A stretch of 64,000 nucleotides of DNA, from positions 620,001-684,000 of the forward strand of contig NZ_VWWV01000002.1 in NCBI RefSeq assembly GCF_011752815.1. Reading direction: 5' to 3'. Source of the stretch: Enterobacter sp. Cy-643. GTDB lineage: Bacteria; Pseudomonadota; Gammaproteobacteria; Enterobacterales; Enterobacteriaceae. This document shows, one piece after another, positions 9,931 to 22,389 of the stretch. Position numbers and translations under genes: made by a program. The notes under the pieces are model-generated. The model worked only from the letters and a program-made list of their open reading frames with translations. It was not told the DNA's origin and made no database searches. Every line of letters begins with the position of its first letter. Within the stretch, counting starts at the first letter, position 1.

Positions 9931-10277
9931 TACACACCCCACACCACAACGAATCCATAAATGACGTAAACCAACAGCGCGACAACAATCAGCAGCTGTA
10001 AAGGAAGGCGAATCGCCAGCGGTTTAACGTAGTCGGTCAACACCTGCCACATGCCAATCCAGGCATGGATCAAAATAGAGAACAGAGCCAGCAGGGTGAA
10101 AACTTTGGTGAAGGCAGAGGCAAAGAAGCCGTGCCAGACGTCGTAGGTCAGCTCGCCGGTGACAGCGAAGAAGCCAATCATGTAGATGATGTACAGGGTG
10201 AGTACGATGGCGGTAGCGCGAACCAGCACATAATCGTGCACGCCATTGCGACCCAATGCGGAGGCATTGCTTACCAT
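9930..10277 (-). CDS. sdhD: Succinate dehydrogenase membrane anchor subunit
   Basis: SdhD, with SdhC, anchors the SdhAB catalytic dimer in the inner membrane and helps form the quinone and heme b sites. The 115-aa protein starts [21 protein letters not shown] and has three hydrophobic segments (about residues 18-40, 58-80 and 90-113), the family topology. A conserved His in [13 protein letters not shown] is the usual heme ligand region. Its start overlaps the end of sdhC by seven bases, as in E. coli. Confidence 0.97.
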   Translation of the reverse strand: MVSNASALGRNGVHDYVLVRATAIVLTLYIIYMIGFFAVTGELTYDVWHGFFASAFTKVFTLLALFSILIHAWIGMWQVLTDYVKPLAIRLPLQLLIVVALLVYVIYGFVVVWGV

Positions 10278-10660
10278 ACGAGGACTCCTGCAAGAATTGA
10301 AAGCACGACAGTAATAACAAAGGCGATATGTGCGGATCGTTTGCCCGCTACAAAGGTCTCTTCCAGATAGCCAAAGTCCATCAGCAGATGGCGAATACCC
10401 ACCACCACGTGATAGGCCAGAGCCGTCAGAATGCCCCACATTATAAATTTAACGATAAAGCTGCTCATCACGGCGGACGCGGTCAGAAAACCTTCCGGGG
10501 AGGAGAGTGACAGTCCCAGCAACCAAAGCAGAATGCCGACCGCCACAAATGTGATCACGCCGGAAACGCGGTGGAGGATGGAAGCGATTGCAGTGACGGG
10601 GAACCGGATCGTTTTCAGATCCAGATTGACAGGTCGTTGTTTTTTCACGTTTCTTATCAT
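10271..10660 (-). CDS. sdhC: Succinate dehydrogenase cytochrome b556 subunit
   Basis: SdhC is the first gene of the operon and provides the other half of the heme b/ubiquinone anchor. From the ATG at 10660 it is 129 aa beginning [14 protein letters not shown], as in E. coli, with three membrane spans; SILHRVSG and [14 protein letters not shown] contain the conserved quinone-site and heme residues. An in-frame ATG five codons upstream (10675) has a somewhat better AGAAGAG ribosome-binding site, so the start is not settled. In E. coli the leader is a target of RyhB and Spot 42. Confidence 0.95.
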   Translation of the reverse strand: MIRNVKKQRPVNLDLKTIRFPVTAIASILHRVSGVITFVAVGILLWLLGLSLSSPEGFLTASAVMSSFIVKFIMWGILTALAYHVVVGIRHLLMDFGYLEETFVAGKRSAHIAFVITVVLSILAGVLVW

Positions 10661-10838
10661 GAATAGCGCCCACATGCTCTTCTTATTGTTTCCTTCCTCC
10701 GGATCTGCATTCGGGGTCAGACAGCGCTAACTTTCTATAACTGTGCGTCATGCAAAAAACAGCTACATCCAGAGGCCAGGGATCTGGCTACAACGCTGGG
10801 TGGCTCCCGGTAGCAGGGTGTTCCGGAGACCTGGCGGC

Positions 10839-10867
10839 AGTATAGGCTCTTCACAAAATCATTACAA
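10839..10867 (-). promoter_or_regulatory. Likely sdhC promoter
   Basis: On the minus strand TTGTAA (10867-10862) and TATACT (10844-10839) are spaced by 17 bases, a good sigma-70 match. The predicted start near 10832 leaves a leader of about 170 nt before sdhC. The rest of the 10661-11320 gap holds A/T-rich sequence with ArcA- and CRP-like half sites that I did not resolve. Confidence 0.6.
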
Positions 10868-10983
10868 TTAACCCACATAATGTTTGAAGGGTTTTGCTCG
10901 GAACAGTGAGCAGGATCACGATAACAACATTATTTTAAATTTTAATCATCTGATTTGACAAAAGTTAAACATTCTTGTTACAA

Positions 10984-11007
10984 ACAGGGCCAGAAAAGCC
11001 GTATAAT
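10984..11007 (+). promoter_or_regulatory. Candidate distal gltA promoter
   Basis: A perfect TATAAT at 11002-11007 has a TTACAA-like -35 element 18 bases upstream. It would start about 305 nt before gltA, close to the more distal of the gltA starts described in E. coli. No gene is visible between here and gltA; the stretch is leader sequence. Confidence 0.45.
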
Positions 11008-11320
11008 TCGTAAAAGTTATAGGGTCAGCCTTTCACCTGAGTAATAGTTATGTAACAGTGGATGGGTATTGACCCGAGAGATCAGGACAGTTATTAGTGA
11101 TATACAGGTTTGAATGATACTGATTGCTAAGACGCTGATTTGCTGTAGTTTCGCCCTCAAAGCGAGTGTTACCTGCAAGCGCCCATCGCTCTGTACCCTG
11201 GTTGTACTCCTCTAAACAGAGCCGCGAGCCAATTAAAAAACTGGTAACCAACCATTGTGGGTTCGAATGCAAATCGGACGCCCGGCAGTCTTATGAAATA
11301 AGGCGCTAAGGAGACCGTAA

Positions 11321-12607
11321 ATGGCTGATACTAAAGCAAACCTCACCCTTAATGGTGACGATGCTCTCGAACTTGATGTGCTAAAGGGCACGCTAGGTCA
11401 GGATGTAATTGATATCCGTAGTCTTGGTTCTAAAGGTGTATTTACTTTTGACCCAGGTTTCACCTCTACCGCATCCTGCGAATCCAAAATCACTTATATC
11501 GACGGTGACGAAGGCATTCTTTTGCACCGCGGTTTCCCGATTGACCAACTGGCCACCGAATCCAGCTATCTGGAAGTGTGCTACATCCTGCTGAACGGTG
11601 AAAAACCGACTCAGGAACAGTTCGACGAATTCAAAACCACCGTGACCCGCCACACCATGATTCACGAGCAGATCACGCGTCTGTTCCACGGCTTCCGTCG
11701 CGACTCGCATCCGATGGCCGTGCTGTGCGGCGTAACCGGTGCGCTGGCGGCCTTCTACCACGACTCCCTTGACGTGAATAACCCACGTCACCGTGAAATT
11801 GCGGCATTCCGCCTGCTCTCCAAAATGCCAACCGTAGCGGCAATGTGTTACAAGTATTCGATTGGCCAGCCGTTCGTATACCCACGCAACGACCTCTCCT
11901 ACTCGGCGAACTTCCTGAACATGATGTTCTCCACGCCGTGCGAAGAGTACAAAGTTAACCCAATTCTGGAGCGCGCCATGGATCGTATTCTGATCCTGCA
12001 CGCTGACCACGAGCAGAACGCATCGACCTCAACCGTACGTACCGCAGGTTCTTCCGGCGCTAACCCGTTTGCGTGTATCGCGGCAGGTATCGCTTCCCTG
12101 TGGGGACCGGCTCACGGCGGCGCGAACGAAGCTGCGCTGAAGATGCTGGAAGAAATCAGCACCGTGGAGCACATCCCTGAATTCATCCGTCGCGCTAAAG
12201 ACAAAAACGACTCGTTCCGCCTGATGGGCTTCGGCCACCGCGTGTACAAAAACTACGACCCGCGTGCCACCGTGATGCGTGAAACCTGTCACGAAGTGCT
12301 GAAAGAGCTGAACCTGAAGGATAATAATCTGCTGGAAGTGGCGATGGAGCTGGAACACATCGCGCTGAACGACCCGTACTTCATCGAGAAGAAACTCTAC
12401 CCGAACGTAGACTTCTACTCCGGCATCATCCTGAAGGCGATGGGCATTCCTTCCTCCATGTTTACCGTTATCTTCGCGATGGCGCGTACTGTGGGCTGGA
12501 TTGCTCACTGGAACGAAATGCACGACGACGGCATTAAAATTGCCCGTCCGCGTCAGCTGTACACCGGCTACGATAAACGTGATTTCAAATCCGATCTCAA
12601 AAAGTAA
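11321..12607 (+). CDS. gltA: Citrate synthase (type II, hexameric)
   Basis: GltA condenses acetyl-CoA and oxaloacetate to citrate, the entry step of the TCA cycle. At 428 aa it is one residue longer than E. coli (an extra residue in the [11 protein letters not shown] loop). Catalytic histidines are seen in [10 protein letters not shown] (about H265) and [14 protein letters not shown] (about H306), and the aspartate in NVDFYSG. An AAGGAG site precedes the ATG. The gene is divergent from sdhC across a shared 660-base control region and converges on nei. Confidence 0.98.
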   Translation: MADTKANLTLNGDDALELDVLKGTLGQDVIDIRSLGSKGVFTFDPGFTSTASCESKITYIDGDEGILLHRGFPIDQLATESSYLEVCYILLNGEKPTQEQFDEFKTTVTRHTMIHEQITRLFHGFRRDSHPMAVLCGVTGALAAFYHDSLDVNNPRHREIAAFRLLSKMPTVAAMCYKYSIGQPFVYPRNDLSYSANFLNMMFSTPCEEYKVNPILERAMDRILILHADHEQNASTSTVRTAGSSGANPFACIAAGIASLWGPAHGGANEAALKMLEEISTVEHIPEFIRRAKDKNDSFRLMGFGHRVYKNYDPRATVMRETCHEVLKELNLKDNNLLEVAMELEHIALNDPYFIEKKLYPNVDFYSGIILKAMGIPSSMFTVIFAMARTVGWIAHWNEMHDDGIKIARPRQLYTGYDKRDFKSDLKK

Positions 12608-12625
12608 TTTTTTCGCTTTCTGAGT

Positions 12626-12654
12626 AAAAAACGCGCCCTGTGGCGCGTTTTTTT
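12626..12654. terminator. Bidirectional terminator between gltA and nei
   Basis: AAAAAACGCGCC-ctgt-GGCGCGTTTTTTT forms a strong stem with A and T tracts on either side, so it can stop gltA rightward and nei leftward transcription. It touches the nei stop codon. Confidence 0.85.
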
Positions 12655-13444
12655 ATTTCTGGCAGCGAGGACACCAGTAAAATGGCCTTGAAGAGAGGTT
12701 GGTTCTTTCAATAATCCCTCCACATCGTTCGCACGGTTCACCCGCCCGGTGAAACACCCTGAAGCTGAAAACTGCCCCGTGGTGTTTGTTCTCATCCCCC
12801 TGGCCTCGCGTCTGATAAGAAAGCCGAGGAATAGCCAGCAAAGCAGACGCTAACCGCTCAGCCCGATCTTCGCTTAAATCCTCCGCGCGGTGCTGCGGCG
12901 CAAGCTCTGCTTCCCATAGGATTTCCACTCGCAGGTAATTCCCAAGACCGGCAAGAAAAGCCTGATCGAGCAGCAGCCCACTGAACTGTCGACGGCAAAA
13001 ACGCGGCGACAGCAAGCGAGCTTTTACCTGTTCCACCGTCAGTGTTTCATCCAGCACATCCGGCCCAACGCGCTGCAAGAAAGGCTGTTGTTCAAGCTGC
13101 CCCTGATCGAGGATTTCGATGTCCGAGGCACTGTAAAGAAGAATGGCTTTTTTAGCCGTTTGCAGCCTGACACGCAGCACACGGTTCGTTTCTGCTACTT
13201 TACCTACGTCAGCCACTCGCCATACGCCGTAAAGCTGATTATGACTGTACAAGGTTAAACCGTTGGAAAAATGCGTCAGCATTGCTTTTCCCCGGGTTTC
13301 GATACGATCGATGGTTTTCCCCACCAGCATCGCTTCAAACGGCTTAAGCTCTTCAAAAGCAAACCAGGCTTCGGTTAACGGCTCCCCGCCCACGGCGGCT
13401 TCCAGCTTGTCCGCCGCGCGGCGAATCTCCGGTCCTTCCGGCAT
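12653..13444 (-). CDS. nei: Endonuclease VIII, oxidised-pyrimidine DNA glycosylase/AP lyase
   Basis: Nei removes oxidised pyrimidines in base excision repair and nicks the abasic site. The 263-aa length equals E. coli. The N terminus [14 protein letters not shown] supplies the catalytic Pro2 and Glu3; a helix-two-turn-helix region follows in the middle, and the C terminus ends in a four-cysteine zinc finger (CERCGG and CPRCQK). It follows pxpC by 18 bases; in E. coli pxpA normally lies between the two. Confidence 0.97.
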   Translation of the reverse strand: MPEGPEIRRAADKLEAAVGGEPLTEAWFAFEELKPFEAMLVGKTIDRIETRGKAMLTHFSNGLTLYSHNQLYGVWRVADVGKVAETNRVLRVRLQTAKKAILLYSASDIEILDQGQLEQQPFLQRVGPDVLDETLTVEQVKARLLSPRFCRRQFSGLLLDQAFLAGLGNYLRVEILWEAELAPQHRAEDLSEDRAERLASALLAIPRLSYQTRGQGDENKHHGAVFSFRVFHRAGEPCERCGGIIERTNLSSRPFYWCPRCQK

Positions 13445-13462
13445 ACTAAACTCCCTGAATTG

Positions 13463-14395
13463 TTATGCTTCCTGCGCCAGTTGCCAGGCGATTTGCTCGA
13501 GATAAATCGCCTGTTCGCGGCGCGCTTTTAGCGCTTCAGCCAGCGTACACGGCACAAAATGAATGGGTTCCCCCAGCCTGACCTGAGCCAGATGATAAAG
13601 ATCGGCCTCAATAACGCAGGCAATGCGAGGATAGCCCCCGGTTGTCTGGGCATCGTTCATGAGCACAATCGGCTGGCCGTTATGCGGCACCTGAATCACG
13701 CCCGGCAGCAGGCCATGGGACAGCATTTCTCGCTGGGTCGTCCGCGCCAGCTCCGCGCCCTGAAGCCGATAGCCCATCCGGTTGCTCTGCGGGCTAATTT
13801 GCCAGGCCAGCCGCCAGAAACTCTCCTGTGACGCCTGACTGAACTCCTGATATTCCGGCCCGGTCACGGCGCGAATGCGATTTCCCCATAGCAACTGTTT
13901 TACGCCACGCGAATGCTGAAACTTATGCTGGGGTTTACGCAGAGGGAGACGATCGCCATCCCGCAACAAACGGCCCTGGTGACCGCCGATCCCGGCTTTA
14001 AGATCGGTGCTGTAAGAGCCCATAATTTCCGGAACATCCAGGCCACCATCGACGGCAAGGTAGCTGCGCATACCGTGAACCGGCTTTTTCAGCGTCAACC
14101 TTTGGCCTTTTTTGACCGGCAGCCGCCAGCCCGTCCATACGGCTTTGCCCTCCAGTTCCGCATGGCAGCCCGCCCCGGTAAGCGCAAACCATCCGCTACG
14201 CCCGAACTCAATCACGCATTGCCCAAGGGTAATTTCCAGCGCCGGAGCGTCAGGCGCATTCCCGACCAGTAAATTGGCGACGGAGATGGCGGGAGTATCC
14301 AGCGCGCCGCAGCGGCTCACGCCCAGATGGCGATGCCCTTCACGGCCCGTATCCTGCACGCTGGTTTGTATCCCGGCGCGAATAATATTCAGCAT
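13463..14395 (-). CDS. pxpC: 5-oxoprolinase subunit C
   Basis: PxpC (formerly YbgK) is the biotin-independent carboxylase-like partner of the PxpABC ATP-dependent 5-oxoprolinase, which reopens pyroglutamate to glutamate. At 310 aa it matches E. coli and shows the family stretches [26 protein letters not shown] and [20 protein letters not shown]. It overlaps pxpB by seven bases. The third subunit gene, pxpA, is missing from its usual place immediately downstream. Confidence 0.95.
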   Translation of the reverse strand: MLNIIRAGIQTSVQDTGREGHRHLGVSRCGALDTPAISVANLLVGNAPDAPALEITLGQCVIEFGRSGWFALTGAGCHAELEGKAVWTGWRLPVKKGQRLTLKKPVHGMRSYLAVDGGLDVPEIMGSYSTDLKAGIGGHQGRLLRDGDRLPLRKPQHKFQHSRGVKQLLWGNRIRAVTGPEYQEFSQASQESFWRLAWQISPQSNRMGYRLQGAELARTTQREMLSHGLLPGVIQVPHNGQPIVLMNDAQTTGGYPRIACVIEADLYHLAQVRLGEPIHFVPCTLAEALKARREQAIYLEQIAWQLAQEA

Positions 14396-15045
14396 ATTCC
14401 CCCCTGCTGCGGGACGAAACGCACGGTGTCACCCGGCAACAATAAAGTGGGTGATGCGCCGTTGGGATTGAACAAATTAAGTGAAGTTCGGCCGATAATT
14501 TGCCAGCCACCCGGCGTCACCAGCGGATAAATACCGGTTTGGCTGCCGCCAATGCCTACGGAGCCAACGGCAACCTGCAGCCGGGGCTCTGCCCGGCGGG
14601 GCGTAGCGAGTATTTCAGGCAGCCCTCCGAGATAAGCAAACCCCGGCTGAAAGCCAAGGAAGTAGACGACATATTCCGCAGCGGAATGCAGGGCAACGAC
14701 CTTTTCCGGCGTTAAGGTATTGTGGCGAGCCACGACATCAAGATCGGGTCCTGCCTCACCGCCGTACACCACCGGAATATCAATCTGGCGAGGCACAGGG
14801 ATCACAACCTCGCTTTCTTCCCACCAGCGCTGGAGCCACTCAATACCGTCCAGCGCCAGCCGCTGAGGATCTTTCAGCACAACGGTAATGTTATTCATCC
14901 CCGGAATGGCCTCGCTCACCTCGTCAGAGACATTCAGGCGCTGCAGAAGCCCCCAAATGCGCTGCTGGCTGGCAAGACTTACGGGAGGATCCAGCTCCAG
15001 AACCACCGCCTTTTCACCCAATAAATAACAGCGAGCTCGTTGCAC
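14389..15045 (-). CDS. pxpB: 5-oxoprolinase subunit B
   Basis: PxpB (formerly YbgJ, the KipI-like domain) pairs with PxpC in 5-oxoproline cleavage. The 218-aa protein is the same length as E. coli. It contains [50 protein letters not shown] and ends [13 protein letters not shown], all typical of the cyclophilin-like domain. It sits 14 bases after ybgI and overlaps pxpC, so the genes form one operon. Confidence 0.95.
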   Translation of the reverse strand: MQRARCYLLGEKAVVLELDPPVSLASQQRIWGLLQRLNVSDEVSEAIPGMNNITVVLKDPQRLALDGIEWLQRWWEESEVVIPVPRQIDIPVVYGGEAGPDLDVVARHNTLTPEKVVALHSAAEYVVYFLGFQPGFAYLGGLPEILATPRRAEPRLQVAVGSVGIGGSQTGIYPLVTPGGWQIIGRTSLNLFNPNGASPTLLLPGDTVRFVPQQGGIC

Positions 15046-15059
15046 AGGCCCTCCCGGTA

Positions 15060-15803
15060 TCAGGCTGGATTTGGGATGTCGATAAAGATAACGTCGAGAT
15101 CGGTTTCGCTGTTTAGCCAGTCGCTCAGCGCCTGGATCCCGCCTCGTTCGGTGGCGTGGTGGCCAGCGGCATAGAAATGCAGCCCCTGCTCGCGAGCGGA
15201 GTGAATCGTCTGCTCGGAAACCTCGCCGGTAATAAACGCATCCACACCAAAGCGCGCCGCGCTATCGATAAAGCTCTGTCCACCGCCGGTGCACCACGCC
15301 ACGCGACGGATCAGTTCCGGGCCGGTATCCCCACACCACAGCGGCGTGCGCCCTAAGCGCATTTCAATCCAGGAGGCCAGCTCCACGCCGGAAAGCGGCA
15401 TCGGGAACTCGCCCCACGGGACCAGCGGCTCAACTTCCCCTTTCGTTTCAATCCCCAGCAGCGCGCCAAGTTGGGCGTTATTTCCTAACTGTGGATGGGC
15501 ATCAAGCGGTAAATGCCAGCCGTAAAGGTTGATGTCGTTAGCCAGCAGCGTTTTCAGGCGGTTGCGCTTCATCCCGCGAATCACCGGCGATTCGTTTTTC
15601 CAGAAATAACCGTGGTGGACGATCACCGCGTCGGCCTGCTGACGCACGGCCTCATCCAGCAGCGCCTGGCTGGCGGTTACGCCGGTGACTATCTTGCGGA
15701 TCTCTTCCCGCCCTTCAACCTGCAGGCCATTCGGAGCGTAATCACTGATTGCCGCGCTGTTCAGCTTGTCATTAATCAGGCGTTCCAGTTCACTGTTTTT
15801 CAT
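15060..15803 (-). CDS. ybgI: NIF3-family dinuclear metal protein YbgI
   Basis: YbgI belongs to the NIF3/DUF34 family, toroidal hexamers with a two-metal site; its cellular reaction is not settled. Metal-ligand histidines are visible in VIVHHGYFW and [15 protein letters not shown], with [19 protein letters not shown] in between. The second of two adjacent ATG codons (15803) gives the 247-aa length of E. coli and a better distance from GAAGAG. It is 15 bases after phr and leads into pxpB-pxpC-nei. Confidence 0.95.
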   Translation of the reverse strand: MKNSELERLINDKLNSAAISDYAPNGLQVEGREEIRKIVTGVTASQALLDEAVRQQADAVIVHHGYFWKNESPVIRGMKRNRLKTLLANDINLYGWHLPLDAHPQLGNNAQLGALLGIETKGEVEPLVPWGEFPMPLSGVELASWIEMRLGRTPLWCGDTGPELIRRVAWCTGGGQSFIDSAARFGVDAFITGEVSEQTIHSAREQGLHFYAAGHHATERGGIQALSDWLNSETDLDVIFIDIPNPA

Positions 15804-15818
15804 CATTATTCTCTTCGG

Positions 15819-17228
15819 TTATTTTCTTGCCGCTTCATAAGCCGCAAGCGTATTCAGTCGAGCCTGCTTATGGTCAACAATCGGGCGCGGGTAGTCCAGC
15901 GTTTGCTTTTGTTTATCAGCCCAGGCCCACGGCGAATGAATCTGTTTCCCTGGCACAGTTTTCAGTTCAGGTAGCCAGTGGCGAATAAAATCCCCTTCTG
16001 CGTCGAACCGTTCTCCCTGGGTTGTCGGGTTAAAAATGCGAAAATAAGGCGCGGCGTCGGTGCCCGTAGAAGCCGCCCACTGCCAGCCGCCGTTGTTCGC
16101 CGCCAGATCGCCGTCAATCAGCTGAGACATAAAATAGCGCTCGCCCTGCCGCCAGTCGATCAGCAAATCCTTCACCAGGAAGCTCGCTACGACCATGCGT
16201 AAACGGTTATGCATCCAGCCCGTTTTGTTTAACTGCCGCATCGCCGCATCGACAATGGGGTAACCCGTTTTACCCTGCTGCCAGGCTTCAAGCCATGCAT
16301 TATTCCCGCTCCAGCGAACGTTATCCGTCCAGGCAATAAACGGCTGGTGACGGCAAAGTTTTGGGTACGCGACCATCAGATGGCGGTAAAACTCACGCCA
16401 GATGAGTTCGTTGAGCCAGGTTGCTCCGGCCTCGCCCTCCAGCGCTTTAGGATGTTCTTTTAGCAGACGATGCAGGCACTGACGCGGAGATAAAACGCCG
16501 GTGGCCAGGTAAGGCGACAGCCGGCTGGTGCCTTCTATCGCCGGAAAATCACGCTGTTCCGGGTAGTCAGAAGCTGGCTGCAGGCAAAACTTACGCAGCA
16601 TGCCGATAGCCTCTTGCTCACCCACCGGGAAAAGCTCACGGTCGAACGTCTCATGGGGAACATCAAATGCAAAGCGATCATTGAAGTGGGATTCTCCCCG
16701 AACTTTAGGCGCGGGCACACATTCCGGCAGACCTTCCTGCAGGCGCCGAATAAACGCCTTGCTGAACGGAGTAAAGACTTTATACATTTCGTGGTTGCCG
16801 GTCGTGACGCTGCCCGGCGCAAGCAGCAGGCTGTCATCAAATCCCTGCACGGTAACGTCCACGTCTAGGGCTTTTTCCAGCGCGGCGTCACGGGCACGCT
16901 CGTTAACTTCATACTGGTAGTTGTAAAAAAGCGCATCGACTTTTTGTTCGGCGCAAAACGCTTTTATACAGTCCACCGACGCGGCGAAATCCTCAGCCTG
17001 TTGGATATGAAGCTCAATTCCACGTCCGGCCAGGGCATGACCCAATGCCCGTAAATGTTCAAAGATGAATTCGGCCTGTTTGGGCGCCATGACGTGCTGC
17101 CGCCACTGTTCAGGCGTTACAACAAAAAATCCGATGACTTTTGCATCGGGATGACGGCAGGCTGCGTGTAAGGCGTAGTTATCGTGAATACGTAGATCGT
17201 TGCGGAACCAGACCAGATGGGTGGGCAT
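15819..17228 (-). CDS. phr: Deoxyribodipyrimidine photolyase
   Basis: Phr repairs UV-induced cyclobutane pyrimidine dimers using FADH and a methenyl-tetrahydrofolate antenna. The 469-aa protein starts THLVWFRNDLRIHDN, the N-terminal antenna domain. The C-terminal FAD domain shows TGYPIVDAAMRQLNKTGWMHNR and MVVASFLVKDLLIDWR, then the DLAANNGGWQWAASTG segment typical of class I CPD photolyases. Upstream K-12 genes such as ybgA are absent; ybfA is the next gene. Confidence 0.97.
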   Translation of the reverse strand: MPTHLVWFRNDLRIHDNYALHAACRHPDAKVIGFFVVTPEQWRQHVMAPKQAEFIFEHLRALGHALAGRGIELHIQQAEDFAASVDCIKAFCAEQKVDALFYNYQYEVNERARDAALEKALDVDVTVQGFDDSLLLAPGSVTTGNHEMYKVFTPFSKAFIRRLQEGLPECVPAPKVRGESHFNDRFAFDVPHETFDRELFPVGEQEAIGMLRKFCLQPASDYPEQRDFPAIEGTSRLSPYLATGVLSPRQCLHRLLKEHPKALEGEAGATWLNELIWREFYRHLMVAYPKLCRHQPFIAWTDNVRWSGNNAWLEAWQQGKTGYPIVDAAMRQLNKTGWMHNRLRMVVASFLVKDLLIDWRQGERYFMSQLIDGDLAANNGGWQWAASTGTDAAPYFRIFNPTTQGERFDAEGDFIRHWLPELKTVPGKQIHSPWAWADKQKQTLDYPRPIVDHKQARLNTLAAYEAARK

Positions 17229-17387
17229 AACTCTCCCTGGATTAATGACCTGACCGTCGCCATCGCGCTTCAGCGGCGGTTCAACATTGCAAAATTATTC
17301 CGGGCAGAAGAAGCCAATGCCAGACTAAGTGACATCGCTGACTGCCCGCGTCTCAGTTGTTAACTAAGTGTAGCAAGACGCAGGCAA

Positions 17388-17414
17388 CAAAAAAGCTACC
17401 CGGAGGTAGCTTTC
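17388..17414 (-). terminator. Intrinsic terminator of ybfA
   Basis: On the minus strand GAAAGCTACC-tccg-GGTAGCTTTTTTG forms a 9-10 bp stem followed by a U tract, 18 bases after the ybfA stop. Confidence 0.8.
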
Positions 17415-17432
17415 GTCAAATCGATTCAGCTT

Positions 17433-17639
17433 TTAGTAAAAGTCGAAGGCGCCGGCTTCGGATTGCGCCATCCAGACAGGCTTATCGCTGGTTTTGGACC
17501 ACACGCGGTGCAGGTAGCTGTAAAAACGCGCGCGATCTTTCCAGAACAGCATCACAGGCAGCGCCAGCACGCCGGCAGCGACTGCGAAGATGCGACGCAG
17601 GATGACCTGATGCGCAGGGTATTCTTTGTATAAAGACAT
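17433..17639 (-). CDS. ybfA: DUF2517 family protein YbfA
   Basis: This small protein (68 aa from the ATG at 17639) matches E. coli YbfA nearly throughout, with [19 protein letters not shown] as a single hydrophobic segment followed by [19 protein letters not shown]. Its function is unknown. A longer in-frame start ten codons upstream exists, but the chosen ATG follows an AGGAGAAG site and gives the family length. It is divergent from kdpFABC. Confidence 0.93.
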   Translation of the reverse strand: MSLYKEYPAHQVILRRIFAVAAGVLALPVMLFWKDRARFYSYLHRVWSKTSDKPVWMAQSEAGAFDFY

Positions 17640-17848
17640 AGGCTTCTCCTCATAATGTGTGACCGACACCGCATGTCGGAAAATAGAAACTTGTTATCTG
17701 GTCAAAATACTATCTCATTGTTTGAAAGCTTACTACTCCTCCGACCAGATAATTGCGATTTTTTGTGCGCTATTTATCTTTCCATCTGTAATTAAGTTAC
17801 AAAATGGTTAAATAAATACTAACCATTAGTTAACTAATGGCTTTTGCC

Positions 17849-17916
17849 ATTTTTATACTTTTTTTACACCCCACCCCCGGACTTTTACGACATCTTTTCA
17901 CCCGAAATCCTATTCT
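17849..17916 (+). promoter_or_regulatory. kdpFABC promoter with KdpE binding site
   Basis: TTTTTATACTTTTTTTACACC (17850-17870) closely matches the KdpE-binding stretch of the E. coli kdp promoter. A TATTCT -10 element at 17911-17916 follows with no good -35, as expected for an activator-dependent promoter. KdpD/KdpE switch it on at low potassium. The remaining sequence up to ybfA is A/T rich without a gene. Confidence 0.7.
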
Positions 17917-17952
17917 GCCGCGAAATGCTTAACGCACCGTTGGAGGTGGATT

Positions 17953-18042
17953 GTGAGTGCAGGCGTCATAACCGGCATTGTGCTGGTCTTCTTGCTGTTG
18001 GGTTACCTGGTTTATGCCCTGATTAAAGCGGAGGCGTTTTAA
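17953..18042 (+). CDS. kdpF: Potassium-transporting ATPase small subunit KdpF
   Basis: A 29-codon frame with a GTG start encodes [20 protein letters not shown] and a short AEAF tail, nearly identical to E. coli KdpF. It is a single-span membrane peptide that stabilises the KdpABC complex. A TGGAGGTG ribosome-binding site lies about 5 bases upstream. Its TAA overlaps the kdpA ATG by one base. Confidence 0.95.
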   Translation: MSAGVITGIVLVFLLLGYLVYALIKAEAF

Positions 18043-19727
18043 TGGCTGCGTCCGGATTTTTACTGATCGCCAGCTTCCTGCTGGTGCTCTTTGCCCTTGC
18101 GAAACCGCTCGGTGCCGTGCTGGCACGTTTGATCGATGGCGAACCGCTGCCGGTCGTGGGCCGCATTGAGCCTCTTTTGTGGTCCCTGATGGGCAGCAAG
18201 GGTGAAGAAATGGGCTGGAAACGCTATCTGATGGCGATTCTGGCATTTAACGTTTTCGGGCTGATCCTGCTGTTTGCGATGCTGTTATTCCAGGACAGCC
18301 TGCCGCTTAACCCGCAGCATCTGCCGGGCCTCTCCTGGCATCTGGCGCTGAACACTGCCGTCAGTTTTGTCTCCAACACTAACTGGCAGTCTTACGGCGG
18401 CGAAACCACGCTGAGCTACTTCAGCCAGATGGTGGGCCTGACGGTACAAAACTTCGTTTCTGCCGCTACCGGCATTGCCGTGGTGTTTGCGCTGATCCGT
18501 GGTTTCTCTCGCCATTCCACCAGCACGCTGGGCAACGCATGGGTCGATTTAACCCGCGTTACGCTGTACATCCTGCTGCCAATCTCGCTGGTGATGGCGC
18601 TGTTCTTTATCAGCCAGGGTTCGCTGCAGAACTTCTCTGCTTACCAGCCTTACACCACCATTGAAGGCGTTCAGCACCTGCTGCCGATGGGGCCGGTTGC
18701 TTCTCAGGAAGCGATTAAAATGCTGGGGACCAACGGCGGGGGCTTTTTCAACGCCAACTCTTCTCACCCGTTTGAGAACCCTACGGCGCTGACCAACTTC
18801 GTGCAGATGGTTTCCATCTTCCTGATCCCGGCCGCGCTCTGCTTCGCCTTTGGTGAAGCCGTGGGTGACCGTCGTCAGGGGCGCGCGCTGCTTTGGGCAA
18901 TGACCATTATCTTCGTGGTCTGCGTGGTGGTAGTGATGTGGGCCGAGCTGCAGGGCAACCCGCACTTTATCCAGCTGGGCGCCAACAGCAGTATCAACAT
19001 GGAAGGCAAAGAGAGCCGCTTCGGCATTCTGAACAGCAGCCTGTTCGCGGTCATTACTACCGCTGCATCCTGCGGGGCGGTCAACGCCATGCATGACTCC
19101 TTTACGGCGCTGGGCGGCATGGTGCCAATGTGGCTGATGCAGATTGGTGAAGTGGTCTTCGGCGGCGTCGGCGCGGGCCTGTACGGCATGCTGCTGTTCG
19201 TCCTGCTGGCCGTGTTTATCGCCGGGCTGATGATCGGGCGTACCCCGGAATACCTGGGTAAGAAAATTGACGTGCCGGAAATGAAGATGACTTCGCTGGC
19301 CATTCTTATCACCCCTGCCCTGGTGCTGCTTGGCACCGCGCTGGCGATGATGACGGAAGCCGGCCGCAGCGGCATGGCAAACCCTGGGATCCACGGCTTC
19401 AGCGAGGTGCTGTATGCGGTTTCTTCCGCCGCAAACAATAACGGCAGCGCCTTCGCCGGCCTGAGCACCAACACGCCGTTCTGGAACATGCTGCTGGCGG
19501 TGTGCATGTGGATTGGGCGCTTCGGGGTGATTATCCCGGTGATGGCAATTGCCGGCTCCCTGGCCGCGAAAAAATCCCAGGCCGTCAGTATCGGTACGCT
19601 GCCAACGCATGGCCCGCTGTTTATCGGTTTACTGATTGGGACAGTGCTGCTGGTTGGCGCCCTGACCTTTATCCCCGCCCTCGCTTTAGGCCCGGTTGCG
19701 GAACACCTTTCTCTGGTTAATTTCTGA
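18042..19727 (+). CDS. kdpA: Potassium-transporting ATPase, channel-like subunit A
   Basis: KdpA binds and conducts K+ in the high-affinity KdpFABC pump and is related to SKT-type potassium transporters. The 561-aa protein has about ten membrane spans and four selectivity-filter-like loops; [42 protein letters not shown] and [13 protein letters not shown] are the recognisable P-loop regions. It is four residues longer than E. coli. It sits between kdpF (1-base overlap) and kdpB (13-base gap). Confidence 0.98.
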   Translation: MAASGFLLIASFLLVLFALAKPLGAVLARLIDGEPLPVVGRIEPLLWSLMGSKGEEMGWKRYLMAILAFNVFGLILLFAMLLFQDSLPLNPQHLPGLSWHLALNTAVSFVSNTNWQSYGGETTLSYFSQMVGLTVQNFVSAATGIAVVFALIRGFSRHSTSTLGNAWVDLTRVTLYILLPISLVMALFFISQGSLQNFSAYQPYTTIEGVQHLLPMGPVASQEAIKMLGTNGGGFFNANSSHPFENPTALTNFVQMVSIFLIPAALCFAFGEAVGDRRQGRALLWAMTIIFVVCVVVVMWAELQGNPHFIQLGANSSINMEGKESRFGILNSSLFAVITTAASCGAVNAMHDSFTALGGMVPMWLMQIGEVVFGGVGAGLYGMLLFVLLAVFIAGLMIGRTPEYLGKKIDVPEMKMTSLAILITPALVLLGTALAMMTEAGRSGMANPGIHGFSEVLYAVSSAANNNGSAFAGLSTNTPFWNMLLAVCMWIGRFGVIIPVMAIAGSLAAKKSQAVSIGTLPTHGPLFIGLLIGTVLLVGALTFIPALALGPVAEHLSLVNF

Positions 19728-19740
19728 TTACGAGGCTTCC

Positions 19741-21789
<2,049 letters not shown>

Positions 21790-21801
21790 GAGGAAAAGAA
21801 C

Positions 21802-22377
21802 ATGGCTACGTTACGCCCCGCTTTATTACTGCTGATTATTCTGACGCTGATTACCGGAGGGGTTTATCCCCTTCTCGCCACGCTGCTGGGGCAATGGTGG
21901 TTCCCGGCCCAGGCCAACGGTTCGTTGATCGTTGAAGACGGTAAGGTACGCGGTTCAGAGCTTATTGGTCAGGATTTTACTAACGCAAAATATTTCCAGG
22001 GCCGCCCTTCTGCCACCTCGGATAGCCCCTATAATCCAATGGCATCCGGCGGCAGCAACCTTGCGGCCAGCAACCCGGAGCTGGACAAAGAGGTTAAGGC
22101 TCGCGTTAGCGCGCTGCGTGCGGCTAACCCGGAGGCTAATCCAGCGGTACCCGTTGACTTAGTCACCACCTCCGCCAGTGGCCTTGACGGGCAGCTTTCT
22201 CCTGAAGCGACCGCGTGGCAAATCCCACGAGTAGCGAAAGCCAGAAACCTGCCGGTGGAGCAAATCACTCGCCTGGTGGCTGAGAACACCACTACGCCGC
22301 TGGTGAATTTTATCGGCATGCCGGTAGTGAATATCGTTAAGCTGAACCTGGCGCTGGACCATCTCCAGGCGAAGTAA
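21802..22377 (+). CDS. kdpC: Potassium-transporting ATPase subunit C
   Basis: KdpC is the small, single-span periplasmic subunit that stabilises the KdpFABC complex. In 191 aa there is an N-terminal membrane helix (about residues 7-29), then the conserved [35 protein letters not shown] and a C-terminal [14 protein letters not shown]. It lies 12 bases after kdpB and before kdpD, all in one operon. Confidence 0.97.
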   Translation: MATLRPALLLLIILTLITGGVYPLLATLLGQWWFPAQANGSLIVEDGKVRGSELIGQDFTNAKYFQGRPSATSDSPYNPMASGGSNLAASNPELDKEVKARVSALRAANPEANPAVPVDLVTTSASGLDGQLSPEATAWQIPRVAKARNLPVEQITRLVAENTTTPLVNFIGMPVVNIVKLNLALDHLQAK

Positions 22378-22389
22378 AAAGGACGCGTT

